In this document: positions 9,105 to 17,881 of the stretch, piece by piece
Position numbering within the stretch: the first letter of the stretch is position 1
How the letters are laid out: every line of letters starts with the position of its first letter
Assembly: GCA_017305135.1 (NCBI GenBank)
Contig: JAFKNA010000004.1
Span: forward strand, 62,001-126,000
From: Lysobacterales bacterium
GTDB taxonomy: Bacteria; Pseudomonadota; Gammaproteobacteria; Xanthomonadales; Rhodanobacteraceae
Direction of reading: 5' to 3'
DNA: 64,000 nucleotides
Notes under the pieces: generated by a model
What the model saw: only the letters and a program-made list of their open reading frames with translations
The model's database searches: none
What the model was told of the DNA's origin: nothing
Program-made: the position numbers and the translations under genes

Positions 9105-11234
9105 ATGAACGATGTGGCAGACGCTCCGGCCGCGGCGGCGGGCGACGCGGCACCGCGCGCCCTCGATGGCGGGCTGAAGGACCAGGTGCGCTCTGCGTGG
9201 CGCGCGCTGCAAGCCGGGATGCCGGGCTTTGCGGCGCGGCGCGCGCAGAACCAGATGATCGCGATCGCGTCGCGGGCGCTGGCGAGCTCCGGCGGCGTCG
9301 CCGTGGTCGAGGCGCCGACCGGTGTCGGCAAGAGCCTAGCCTACCTCGCCGCCGGCCTGCCGATCGCGCAGGCCAACGGCAGGAAGCTGGTGATCAGCAC
9401 CGGCACCATCGCCCTGCAGTCGCAGCTGGTGGAGCGCGACATCCCGGCTTTTCTCGCCGCCACCGGCATCGAGGCGACGGTGGCGCTGGCCAAGGGCCGC
9501 ACGCGTTATCTCTGTCCGCGCAACCTCATGGAGCTGGAATCGGCGGGCAGCCAGGAAGCGCTGTTCGGCGAGGACGCGGATTCCGCCCAGCGGCCGCTCG
9601 ACGCCCCCGAGCTCGAGCGCGCGCGGCGCCTTGGCGCGGCCTGGTCGGAGGGAGCCTGGGACGGCGACCTCGATGCCGCGCCGGAGCCTGTCGCGCCGGT
9701 ACTGCGCGCCCGCATCACCACGCCCGCCTCGGCCTGCGCCGGAAGGCAATGCCGCTTCGTCATGCGCTGCCCGCTGATGCTGGCGCGGGCCGACGTGCGC
9801 GAGGCGCAGGTGGTCGTCACCAACCATGCCCTGCTGCTCGCCGCGCTCGCCCTCGGCGACCTCGAGGGCGGCCAGCCGCTGATCGCCGCGCCGGCCGACA
9901 TGCTGCTGGTGGTCGACGAGGCGCACCACCTCGGCAGCGTTGCCATCGGCCAGGGCGCCGCCAGCCTCGCGCTCCGCGACGCCGCCAACCGGCTGGCGCG
10001 CCTGCATACGCCGATCGCGTCCGCCTACCAGGTGACCGGCAAGGAGCGCATCGGCAGCCTGCTCGCCAGCGAGGCGGTGGAACTCGCCGCCGCCATCGCC
10101 CGCCAGCTCAGGGCCTTCCACGTGCTGGTCGGCGACAGCCTCGCGCCTGCCGCCAACGGCGAGGAGGCATCGTGGCGGGCGCCGAACGGCGTCCTGCCGG
10201 AGGCGTGGAAGAGCGCCATCGAGAATCTCGGCGAGGACACCCGCATGCTCGTCGCCTGGCTGGCCGCGGCACGGCAGCGGGTCGGCTTCGGCAGCGCCGA
10301 GGAGCCGCAGCGCGAGCGGCTGCAGCGCATCCTCGGCATGGCCGAGGACGTGGTCGGCGCGCAGCTCGCCCTCTGGTCGGGGTGGCGCCGCGAGGATGCC
10401 GAAGGGCGCCCGCCGACGGCGCGCTGGATCACCCGCGAGGCGAACGGCGACCTCGCCTGCCATGCCTCGCCGGTCGCCGCCGCCGATGTGCTGCGCCAGC
10501 TCCTCTGGAAGGAGGTCGACTCGGTGGTGCTGACCTCGGCCACCCTGACCGGCGGCAGCGGCTTCCGCTCGCTGGCGATGGATCTTGGCGTGCCCGAGGG
10601 CGCCGAGATGGCGGCCCTTGATTCCCCCTTCGACCTGCCACGCCAGGCCGAACTGGTGGTGCCGCGCTTCCCGGTGACCCCCGACGACCGCGAGGGTCAT
10701 CCGCGCGAGGTGGCCCGCTACCTCGAACGAGAGCTCGACTGGGAACAGGGCTCGCTGGTGCTGTTCACCTCGCGCTGGAAGATGGAAAAGGTGGCCTCGC
10801 TGCTCGCGCCGCGGCGGCGCATCCGCGTGCTGGTGCAGGGCGAGGGCAACAAGTCCGAGCTGATCGCCGAGCACCTGCGCCGCGTCGGCGCCGGCGAGGG
10901 CTCGGTGCTGTTCGGCCTCAATTCCTTCGGCGAGGGCCTCGATCTCCCGGGCCGCGCCTGCACCACGGTGGTCATCACCCAGGTGCCGTTCGCGGTGCCG
11001 ACCGACCCGCAGACGGCGACCCTGAGCGAATGGATCGAGAGCCGCGGCCACAACGCCTTCAGCCTGGTCGCCATCCCGCATGCGCTGCGCACGCTGACCC
11101 AGTTCGCCGGCCGCCTGATCCGCGGTCCCGGCGACAGCGGCCGCATCGTGATCCTCGATTCGCGCCTGCTGAGTCGGCACTACGGCCGGCGCATCCTCGA
11201 CGCGCTGCCGCCGTTCCGGCGCGTGATCGGTTGA
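9105..11234 (+). CDS. dinG: DinG-type ATP-dependent DNA helicase (XPD-like, 4Fe-4S)
   Basis: Superfamily 2 helicase of 709 residues, similar in length to E. coli DinG (716). Walker A APTGVGKS is at 70-77 and the DEAH box at 271-274. Four cysteines at 137, 211, 216 and 222 lie between them in the arrangement of the XPD/DinG iron-sulfur domain. Later motifs include LTSATL, SLVLFTSRWKM, GLNSFGEGLDLPG and QFAGRLIRGPGDSG (motif VI). DinG unwinds DNA 5'-3', including R-loops and structures met by replication forks. The start at 9105 is the first ATG in a plausible position. The gene diverges from the antiporter gene with a 133-nt gap. No LexA-like operator was recognised, so SOS control is not shown. 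Confidence 0.92.
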   Translation: MNDVADAPAAAAGDAAPRALDGGLKDQVRSAWRALQAGMPGFAARRAQNQMIAIASRALASSGGVAVVEAPTGVGKSLAYLAAGLPIAQANGRKLVISTGTIALQSQLVERDIPAFLAATGIEATVALAKGRTRYLCPRNLMELESAGSQEALFGEDADSAQRPLDAPELERARRLGAAWSEGAWDGDLDAAPEPVAPVLRARITTPASACAGRQCRFVMRCPLMLARADVREAQVVVTNHALLLAALALGDLEGGQPLIAAPADMLLVVDEAHHLGSVAIGQGAASLALRDAANRLARLHTPIASAYQVTGKERIGSLLASEAVELAAAIARQLRAFHVLVGDSLAPAANGEEASWRAPNGVLPEAWKSAIENLGEDTRMLVAWLAAARQRVGFGSAEEPQRERLQRILGMAEDVVGAQLALWSGWRREDAEGRPPTARWITREANGDLACHASPVAAADVLRQLLWKEVDSVVLTSATLTGGSGFRSLAMDLGVPEGAEMAALDSPFDLPRQAELVVPRFPVTPDDREGHPREVARYLERELDWEQGSLVLFTSRWKMEKVASLLAPRRRIRVLVQGEGNKSELIAEHLRRVGAGEGSVLFGLNSFGEGLDLPGRACTTVVITQVPFAVPTDPQTATLSEWIESRGHNAFSLVAIPHALRTLTQFAGRLIRGPGDSGRIVILDSRLLSRHYGRRILDALPPFRRVIG

Positions 11235-11343
11235 TTCCCCCGACTGGCCACCCGCTGCGGCACGACCGCACAGCTTGAAAGCCTCCGGCCACGCCGGCAG
11301 GTATCTCCCTGGTCGCTGCGCCCGGCGCAGCCGCGGTGGAGAC

Positions 11344-11700
11344 ATGGAAATGAATCGACGGAGCACCCGGGACGTGCTGGCGGATCACCTGCGGCTCAGG
11401 CAGGCCGGCGACGTGGAGACGGACATCGCCCGCAACTACGAACCCGACTGCGTGCTGATGACCAGCTACGGCGTCTTCCATGGCCACGACGGCGTGCGCG
11501 AGGCCGCGCGCCTGCTGGCGCGGCAGACCGGGAACGGCGGCTATCGCTACGCCCGCCAGGAGTGCCACGAGGAACTGGCCTTCCTGGAATGGAGCGTGGA
11601 CACGCCCGAGGTCTCGGTGCCGGACGGCGCCGATTCGTACTGGATCCGCGATGGCAGGATCCGCGCCATGACCATCCATTACAGCGTGCACGAGAAGTGA
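11344..11700 (+). CDS. SnoaL/NTF2-like small protein
   Basis: 118-residue protein with the cone-shaped NTF2/SnoaL fold signature: DVLADHLRLRQAGDVETDI, then YEPDCVLMTSYGVFHGHDGVR split across the first strand region, ending RDGRIRAMTIHYSVHEK. Members are ligand-binding proteins or small isomerases and hydrolases; no catalytic set can be assigned here. The ATG at 11344 is supported by GGTGGAG 4 nt upstream; frame extension to 11275 adds an unlikely basic leader. It follows dinG on the same strand after 109 nt and is probably separately transcribed. Confidence 0.8.
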   Translation: MEMNRRSTRDVLADHLRLRQAGDVETDIARNYEPDCVLMTSYGVFHGHDGVREAARLLARQTGNGGYRYARQECHEELAFLEWSVDTPEVSVPDGADSYWIRDGRIRAMTIHYSVHEK

Positions 11701-11730
11701 GCGCCGGCGACCGCTGGTCGCCCGCACGCG

Positions 11731-11804
11731 CGTAGGAGCGACCGTGGTCGCGATCCGGGCCTCGCATGAACGTTCCACCTGGTCGCCTGCGTGCAGGCTC
11801 GTAC
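11731..11804. repeat. REP-like inverted pair (family A)
   Basis: A GTAGGAGCGACCGTGGTCGCGA unit at 11731-11752 is followed by an inverted, weaker copy (GGTCGCCTGCGTGCAGGCTC) at 11781-11800. It lies between the convergent SnoaL-like and OYE genes, a usual site for such elements. It could act as a bidirectional transcript-end structure. Confidence 0.65.
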
Positions 11805-11852
11805 AACGCGCTTGGCAGGCGCGACCCGGGCGTCGCACGGGCCTGGCGCCGC

Positions 11853-12950
11853 TCAGGTCGCGAACAGGCGCCGGTGCCCGTGCGGGGCCGAGCGCAGGTA
11901 CTGCGGCGGCGCCTTCACCTCCGCGCCGAGATGGGCCGCGGCGTGCCACGGCCAGCGCGGGTCGTAGAGGATGGTGCGGGCGAGGGCGATGAAGTCGGCG
12001 TCGCCGGTGCCGACGATGGCCTCGGCCTGGTCGAAGCCGGTGATGAGGCCGACGGCGATCGTCGGCAGTCCGCTGGCGGCCTTTACCGCGCGTGCCAGCG
12101 GCACCTGGTAGCCGGGGCCGACCGGGATCTGCTGCTGCGGGACCAGGCCGCCGCTGGAGACGTGGATGGCGCTGCAGTCGCGGGCCGCCAGCGCCTCGGC
12201 GAAGGCGATGGTCTGGCCGACATCCCAGCCGCCTTCGGCCCAGTCACTGCCCGACACGCGCACGCTGACCGGGCGCTCGGGCGGGAAGGCGGCGCGCACC
12301 GCGTCGAACACCTCCAGCGGGAAGCGCATGCGGTTCTCCAGGCTGCCGCCGTAGATGTCGTCGCGACGGTTCGACAGCGGCGACAGGAACTGGTGCAGCA
12401 GGTAGCCGTGCGCGCAGTGGATCTGCACGGCCTCGAAGCCCAGCCGCGCCGCGCGGTGCGCCGTGGCGGCAAAGGCCTCGCGCACGTCGGCCATGCCGCG
12501 TACGTCGAGGGCGAGCGGCGGGTGCTCGCCTTCCGCGTAGGCGAGCGGCGAGGGCGCGACGGTCTGCCAGCCGCCCGGCTGGCCGGGCGGCACCTGCGCG
12601 CCGCCCTCCCAGGGCACGCGGGTGGAGGCCTTGCGCCCGGCATGGGCGAGCTGCAGCCCGAGTGGCATGTCCGACCATCGCCGCACGCCTTCCAGCACGC
12701 GCGCCAGCGCGGCCTCGTTGGCGTCCGACCAGAGGCCGAGGTCGGCGGCGGTGATGCGCCCCTCCGGCGCGACCGCGGTGGCCTCCAGCATCAGCAGGGC
12801 GGCGCCGGACAGGGCCAGATGCCCCAGGTGGATGAGATGCCAGTCGGTGGCGCAGCCGTCCTCGGCCGAGTACTGGCACATCGGCGCGATCAGGATCCGA
12901 TTGGCGAGTTCGAGCGAACCGATGCGGCAGGGCTGGAAGAGGGCGCTCAT
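11853..12950 (-). CDS. Old-yellow-enzyme family NADH:flavin oxidoreductase (XenA/YqjM-like)
   Basis: FMN-dependent ene-reductase of 365 residues. Typical segments are IAPMCQYSAEDGCATDWH near the N-terminus, LEATAVAPEGRIT, LQLAHAGRKAST, QIHCAHGYLLHQFLSPLSN (substrate-binding histidine region) and RRDDIYGGSLENRMRF. Enzymes of the XenA/YqjM branch reduce alpha,beta-unsaturated carbonyls and nitro compounds with NAD(P)H and are often linked to detoxification or oxidative stress. The physiological substrate is unknown. Start at 12950 (MSALFQPCRIG) matches the family N-terminus; an ATG at 13001 would add an unlikely leader. It diverges from ybiI with a 127-nt gap. Confidence 0.9.
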   Translation of the reverse strand: MSALFQPCRIGSLELANRILIAPMCQYSAEDGCATDWHLIHLGHLALSGAALLMLEATAVAPEGRITAADLGLWSDANEAALARVLEGVRRWSDMPLGLQLAHAGRKASTRVPWEGGAQVPPGQPGGWQTVAPSPLAYAEGEHPPLALDVRGMADVREAFAATAHRAARLGFEAVQIHCAHGYLLHQFLSPLSNRRDDIYGGSLENRMRFPLEVFDAVRAAFPPERPVSVRVSGSDWAEGGWDVGQTIAFAEALAARDCSAIHVSSGGLVPQQQIPVGPGYQVPLARAVKAASGLPTIAVGLITGFDQAEAIVGTGDADFIALARTILYDPRWPWHAAAHLGAEVKAPPQYLRSAPHGHRRLFAT

Positions 12951-13077
12951 GGACGGATTTTCCGCGCAGGGGAGGACTGCAACGTAGCGCCGCTCCGGCA
13001 CGAGTCAAGCGGGCTTGCCATTGCCGCCGCGCGGCCCGATATTCCGGCCATCGACCGATCGCCACGTGGAGGCAGCC

Positions 13078-13344
13078 ATGGCAACCGGATGGGCCGGCGA
13101 CGGCGCCGTGCAGGAACAGATCGATGCGACCGTGGAGGACGCGATCAAGCGCGCGCGCGGGCAGTTGCGACGCGGCCCGGGGCTCGAGCGCTGCGAGGAA
13201 TGCGAGGCGCCGATCCCGGAAGCGCGGCGCGCCGCGGTGCCGGGCGTGCGCCTGTGCGTGGCCTGCCAGGAGGCGGCCGATCGCGATGCCGCGGCCTTCA
13301 GCGGCTACAACCGCCGCGGCAGCAAGGACAGCCAGCTGCGCTGA
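13078..13344 (+). CDS. ybiI: DksA/TraR-type zinc finger protein YbiI
   Basis: 88 residues, the same length as E. coli YbiI, with strong resemblance over the whole protein: MATGWAGDGAVQEQID at the start, the C4 finger CEEC near 39-42 and CVAC near 60-63, and the closing GYNRRGSKDSQLR. Zinc-finger proteins of the DksA/TraR family; YbiI is too short to have the full DksA coiled coil and its function is not firmly known. GTGGAGG lies 5 nt before the ATG. It precedes the DUF2058 gene by 24 nt, so the two are probably cotranscribed. Confidence 0.9.
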   Translation: MATGWAGDGAVQEQIDATVEDAIKRARGQLRRGPGLERCEECEAPIPEARRAAVPGVRLCVACQEAADRDAAAFSGYNRRGSKDSQLR

Positions 13345-13368
13345 TGCGGCTCTGACGGAAACCACACG

Positions 13369-13902
13369 ATGCGAAATCCGCTGCAGGACCAGTTGCTGAA
13401 AGCCGGGCTGGTGAAGAAGGGCCAGGTGGACCGGGTCGCGCGCGAGCAGGCGAAGCAGCGCCACGCCAGGGCGCCGGCCGAGCCCGTTGCCGCGCCCGAG
13501 GACGCGCGGCGCAGCAAGGCCGAGCACGATCGCGCGCTGGAGGCCGCCCGCAAGGCCGAGGCGATGGCGCGCGAGAAGATCGCCCAGGCGCGGCAGATCA
13601 TCCAGCAGCAGCGCGTCCGCCACGAGGGCGAGTCGCCGTATCGCTTCTCCGTCGACGGGATGATCCGCACGCTCCTGATCGACGACTCGCTGCGCCCGCG
13701 CCTCGCCAGTGGCGCGCTCGCCATCGTGCGCGATGGCGAGACCTGCGCGGTCATCCCGCAGGCCGCGGCGGCGAAGCTCCGCGAGCGCGCACCGGAGCTG
13801 ATCCTGCTCGACCACGGCGGATCCGGCGCGGCGCCCGCGGCCGCCGATGACGAGGCCGACTGCTACCGACGCTTCCCGGTACCCGACGACCTGGTCTGGT
13901 GA
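13369..13902 (+). CDS. DUF2058 family nucleoid/nucleic-acid-associated protein (YaiL-like)
   Basis: 177-residue protein. The start LQDQLLKAGLVKK is the DUF2058 hallmark, followed by a highly charged Ala/Lys/Arg/Glu helix (about 40-85) and the conserved Y-R-F...V-D-G segment with IRTLLIDDSLRPRLASG. E. coli YaiL belongs here; members are annotated as DUF2058 or nucleoprotein/polynucleotide-associated, without a settled role. It is 24 nt downstream of ybiI and 115 nt upstream of htpG, which has its own promoter. Confidence 0.85.
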   Translation: MRNPLQDQLLKAGLVKKGQVDRVAREQAKQRHARAPAEPVAAPEDARRSKAEHDRALEAARKAEAMAREKIAQARQIIQQQRVRHEGESPYRFSVDGMIRTLLIDDSLRPRLASGALAIVRDGETCAVIPQAAAAKLRERAPELILLDHGGSGAAPAAADDEADCYRRFPVPDDLVW

Positions 13903-13959
13903 CCGAAGGGCGCGGAGGCCCGCCGTGCGCGCGCATTTCCGCGCGCCGGCGCGCGGATG

Positions 13960-13987
13960 CTTGAAATCCTCTCCCGCAGCACCATCT
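13960..13987 (+). promoter_or_regulatory. Sigma-32 (heat-shock) promoter of htpG
   Basis: CTTGAAA at 13960-13966 and CACCATCT at 13980-13987 are separated by 13 nt. This compares with the sigma-32 consensus CTTGAAA / CCCCATnT, with one mismatch. It lies 30 nt before the htpG start codon, the expected place for a heat-shock gene. Confidence 0.75.
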
Positions 13988-14017
13988 GCGGCGCATTCCA
14001 TTCCAAGGGAGCGCCGC

Positions 14018-15919
14018 ATGAGCACCGCCGTCGAAACCCGCGCCTTCGAAGCCGAAGTGTCCCAGGTCCTGCACCTGGTGACCCACTCGCTGTACTCGCA
14101 CAAGGAGATCTTCCTGCGCGAGCTGGTGTCCAACGCCTCCGATGCGCTGGACAAGCTGCGCTTCGCCGCGCTGGCCGACCCCGCGCTCACCGCCGATGAC
14201 GCCGAGCTCCACATCGACGTCAGCTTCGACGACAAGGCGCGCACCCTCACCATCCGCGACAACGGCATCGGCATGAGCCGCGACGAGGTGGTCGAGAACA
14301 TCGGCACGGTGGCGCGCTCGGGTACGCGCAAGTTCCTGGAGTCTATGTCCGGCGATGCGCGCCGCGACACCCAGCTCATCGGCCAGTTCGGCGTCGGTTT
14401 CTATTCGGCCTTCATCGTCGCCGACCGGGTCACGCTGACCACCCGCAAGGCCGGCGCCGCGGAGGGCGAAGGCGTGCGCTGGGAATCCTCCGGCAGCGGT
14501 GAGTACACGCTCGCCGCCGCGGACGTCGCGCAACGCGGCACCACCATCACCCTGCACCTCAAGGAGGACGAGGGCGAGTTCCTCTCCGGCTGGAAGCTGC
14601 GCGACCTCATCAAGCGCTATTCCGACCACGTCGCCTTCCCGATCCGCATGCCGGTGCAGAAGGACGGCGAGCCGACCGAAGAATGGGAAGCCGTCAACCA
14701 TGCCTCGGCGTTGTGGACGCGTCCCAAAGCCGAGATCACGGACGAGGACTACCAGGCCTTCTACAAGTCGCTGACGCACGACTTCAACGACGCCCTGGCC
14801 TGGACCCACAACCGTGTCGAGGGCACGCAGGGCTACACGCTGCTGCTCTACGTCCCGGAGCGCCCGCCGTTCGACGCCGTGTTCAGCGGCCGCGACGAGC
14901 GCCAGGGACTCAAGCTCTACATCCGCCGCGTGTTCATCATGGATGCGGCCGAGCAGCTCCTGCCCAGTTACCTGCGCTTCGTGCGCGGCGTGGTCGATTC
15001 GGACGACCTGCCGCTCAACGTCAGCCGCGAGCTGCTGCAGGACAACCGCCTGGTGGCGCAGATCCGCGCCGCCTGCGTCAAGCGCGTGCTCGACCTGCTG
15101 GAGCGGCTGGCGCGCGACGAGCCGGAGAAGTTCCGCCAGTTCACCCAGGCCTTCGGCAACGTGCTGAAGGAAGGCATCGCCGAGGACGGCGCCAACCGCG
15201 AGCGCATTGCCAAACTGCTGCGCTTCGCCTCGACCAAGGGCGAGGATGCCGGCAAGACGGTGTCGCTGGATGACTACATCGGCCGCATGGCGTCGGGCCA
15301 GGAGGTGATCTGGTACGTCACCGCCGATTCGCATGCTGCCGCCAAGGGCAGCCCGCAGATCGAGGGCCTGAGGGCCAGGGACATCGAGGTGCTGCTCCTG
15401 TCCGACCGCATCGACGAATGGATGATCGGCTATCTCGGTGAGTACGCTGGCAGGAAGCTGCGCAACGCGGCCAAGGGCGATCTCGATCTCGATGCGGACG
15501 ATGCGGATGCGCGCAAGGCCGCCGAGGAAGCCGCCGGGCCGCTGCTCGGCAAGCTCAAGGAACTGCTCGGCGAGCGGGTAGGCGACGTGCGCCTCAGCCA
15601 TCGGCTGACCGAGTCACCATCCTGCATCGTGCTCGGCGAGCACGACATGGCGCTGCACATGCAGCGCATCCTGCGCGAGGCCGGCCACGAGATGCCCGCG
15701 CAGGCGCCGGTGCTGGAGATCAATCCGCAGCATCCGCTGGTGCAGCGGCTGGAAGGCGAGGTGGATTCGGCCGCCGGCAAGGACCTCGCCCTGCTGCTGT
15801 TCGAGCAGGCCCAGCTCGCCGCCGGCGACCAGCTCGCCGACCCGGCGGCGTTCATCGCCCGCGTCAACCGCGCGCTGCTGGCGTCGGCCGATCCGGACAC
15901 CACGCCGGCTTCCGCGTAG
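14018..15919 (+). CDS. htpG: Molecular chaperone HtpG (Hsp90)
   Basis: Cytosolic ATP-dependent chaperone of 633 residues, normal length for HtpG. The N-terminal GHKL ATPase domain has [32 protein letters not shown] and [15 protein letters not shown]. The middle domain includes [29 protein letters not shown] in part, and the C-terminal dimerisation domain closes the protein. AAGGGAG is 6 nt upstream of the ATG at 14018. An upstream in-frame ATG overlaps the DUF2058 gene and is rejected. The sigma-32-like promoter 30 nt before the start supports heat induction. No downstream partner gene: it is followed by a 766-nt repeat array. Confidence 0.97.
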
Positions 15920-16047
15920 CGGCTCCGGCCGCGGCGATCACGCCCCCGCTGGCCTGAAGGGCTGCGATGGCGGGACGCCGGGAGGGCCGGGCTCCCGCCC
16001 GGCCGCTTTCGTGACGCGCGTTGCGCCTGAAGGCATCCCGATGATTT

Positions 16048-16133
16048 CGTCATTCCCGCGAAAGCGGGGATCCACTTTGATTTCCCAATATTGAATCAAA
16101 GACAAGTGGATTCCCGCTTTCGCGGGAATGACG
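16048..16133. repeat. Long inverted repeat, family B, copy 1
   Basis: Arms 16048-16075 and 16106-16133 are nearly perfect reverse complements (CGTCATTCCCGCG ... CGCGGGAATGACG), each arm itself palindromic around GCGAAAGC. The AT-rich centre contains CAATATTG. The family recurs at 16340 and 28683. It can form a long hairpin or cruciform. Confidence 0.85.
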
Positions 16134-16339
16134 TCTTTGGAGGCCTCGAGGTTGCCGGGGCACCGAGCGGCTGGCCGCCCTTTTCGTGCCGGGCGCTGTC
16201 GTCGTACCGCGCCACAAGGGGCCCAGCGCTCACCTTGCAATACGCGCCTGGAACACCGGCGCCGCTTGCCTGGGAGGGCCGGGCTCCCGCCCGGCCGCTT
16301 TCGTGACACGCGCTGCGCCTGACGGCATCCCGATGATTT

Positions 16340-16425
16340 CGTCATCCCCGCGAAAGCGGGGATCCACTTTGATTTGCCAATTGAATCAAAAGAGAAGATG
16401 GATTCCCGCTTTCGCGGGAATGACG
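16340..16425. repeat. Long inverted repeat, family B, copy 2
   Basis: Same organisation as the copy at 16048: CGTCATCCCCGCG arm, AT-rich centre CCAATTGAATC, and GCGGGAATGACG arm. It is part of the second unit of the tandem array. Confidence 0.85.
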
Positions 16426-16685
16426 TTTTTAGGGGTCTTGAGGTTGCCGGAGGCGCCGGGCGGCTGGCCGCTTCGTGCCGGGTGCTGTCGCCGTGCCACG
16501 TCACGAGAGCGCCGAGCTGGGGCTCGCATTCCCTAGGGCCCAGCGCTCGCCTCGCGCCTGGAACGCCGGCGCTGCTTGCCTGGGAGGGCCGGGCTCCCGC
16601 CCGGCCGCCTTTCCCTGGGAGCCGGTGCGATGCGCTCGCGTGCTAGCATCGACGGTCCCTGCTTTGGCCGTCCATCCGAACAGAC

Positions 16686-17837
16686 ATGATGCAGATCCAG
16701 ACCAAGCTGCCGAAGGTCGGCACGACGATTTTCGCGGTGATGAGCCAGCTCGCCGCCGAGCACGGCGCGGTCAACCTCGGCCAGGGCTTCCCGGATTTCG
16801 ATGGCCCGCCGGCGCTGCGCGAGGCGCTGGCGCGGGCGATGGAGGCGGGGCACAACCAGTACGCGCCGATGACGGGCGTGCCGGCGCTGCGCGAGGCCAT
16901 CGCGGCCAAGACCCAGCGCCTCTACGGCCATCGCCCGGACGTGGGCCACGAGATCACCGTCACCTCCGGCGCCACCGAGGCGCTGTATGCGGCGATCGCC
17001 GCGGTCGTCCACGACGGCGACGAGGTGATCGTGCTCGATCCCTGCTACGACAGCTACGATCCGGCGATCGCCCTCAACGGCGGCCGCGCCGTGCACGTGC
17101 CGCTCGATCCGCGCGACTTCTCGCCGGACTTCGAGCGCATCGCCGCGGCGATGTCGGCGCGCACGCGCATGATCATGATCAACACGCCGCACAACCCCTG
17201 CGGCTCGGTATGGAGCCGCGAGGATGTCGAGGCGCTGGCCGCGCTGGTGCGCGACACCGACGTGCTGGTGCTCTCCGACGAGGTCTACGAGCACATCATC
17301 TTCGATGGCGCCGAGCACCAGAGCGTGCTGCGCCATCCGGAACTGGCGGCGCGCAGCTTCGTCACCAGCTCCTTCGGCAAGACCTATCATTGCACCGGCT
17401 GGAAGGTCGGCTACTGCGTCGCGCCGCGCGCGCTGTCCGCGGAGTTCCGCAAGGTGCACCAGTACCTGACGTTCTCGACCTTCACCCCGGCGCAATGGGC
17501 GCTGGCCGAGGTGCTGGAAGACGACCCGCAGCACTACCTCGACCTGCCGGCCTTCTACCAGGCCAAGCGCGACCGCTTCCAGGCGCTGCTGGAAGGCTCG
17601 AAGTTCCAGCTCCGCCCGGTGGCCGGCGCGTATTTCCAGGTCGCCGACTATGGCGCGCTGGCGGATGATGACGACCGTACCTTCTGCGAATGGCTGGCCC
17701 GCGAAGGCGGCGTGGCGGCGATCCCGCTCTCCGCGTTCTACGAGGAGCCGCCGCCCGGGCAGCGCCTGATACGGCTGTGCTTCGCCAAGAGCGACGAGCT
17801 GCTGGAGCGTGCCGCCGAACGCCTCGCCGCGTTGTGA
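16686..17837 (+). CDS. PLP-dependent methionine/glutamine-type aminotransferase (YbdL-like)
   Basis: Class I/II aminotransferase of 383 residues. Conserved features: NLGQGFPDFDGPP near the N-terminus, NQYAPMTGVPALREAI, TSGATEAL, NTPHNPCGSVW, LSDEVYEHIIFDG, and the PLP lysine Lys232 in SSFGKTYHCTGWKVGY. The FPDFDGP and GKTYHCTGWK segments are typical of YbdL/kynurenine-aminotransferase-like enzymes that use methionine and glutamine with keto-acid acceptors. The next gene encodes an omega-amidase, matching the transaminase/omega-amidase pairing of methionine salvage: glutamine is used as amino donor and the alpha-ketoglutaramate formed is hydrolysed, making the reaction irreversible. It might also transaminate kynurenine. 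Two adjacent ATGs (16686, 16689) cannot be separated by RBS. Confidence 0.9.
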   Translation: MMQIQTKLPKVGTTIFAVMSQLAAEHGAVNLGQGFPDFDGPPALREALARAMEAGHNQYAPMTGVPALREAIAAKTQRLYGHRPDVGHEITVTSGATEALYAAIAAVVHDGDEVIVLDPCYDSYDPAIALNGGRAVHVPLDPRDFSPDFERIAAAMSARTRMIMINTPHNPCGSVWSREDVEALAALVRDTDVLVLSDEVYEHIIFDGAEHQSVLRHPELAARSFVTSSFGKTYHCTGWKVGYCVAPRALSAEFRKVHQYLTFSTFTPAQWALAEVLEDDPQHYLDLPAFYQAKRDRFQALLEGSKFQLRPVAGAYFQVADYGALADDDDRTFCEWLAREGGVAAIPLSAFYEEPPPGQRLIRLCFAKSDELLERAAERLAAL

Positions 17838-17881
17838 AGGACCTGCCGGTGGCGGGCCAGGAACCGATCGGAGCAAGCGAG

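Larger units (their letters stand above)
15980..16607. repeat. Tandem array of composite palindromic repeats (about 300-nt period)
   Basis: The 766-nt gap from 15920 to 16685 holds no gene but a tandem direct repeat. Each unit begins with a GC hairpin (GGGAGGGCCGGGCTCCCGCC; copies at 15980, 16272 and 16582), continues with a CGTCATTCCCGCG-type long inverted repeat (16048-16133 and 16340-16425), then a shared stretch containing GGTTGCCGG, GGCTGGCCGC and TTGCCTGGGAGG. Two full units (spacing 292 and 310 nt) and a third truncated one are visible, with scattered substitutions and indels, so the duplication is not recent. Confidence 0.85.

Noticed and set aside
15938-16504. Open frames across the repeat array after htpG
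   Set aside because: Translations are repeat-derived (for example the MDSRFRGND type) and duplicate between units; no RBS or family similarity.
15980-16607. CRISPR array
   Set aside because: Unit length (~300 nt), internal palindromes and lack of unique spacers do not fit; no cas genes are present.
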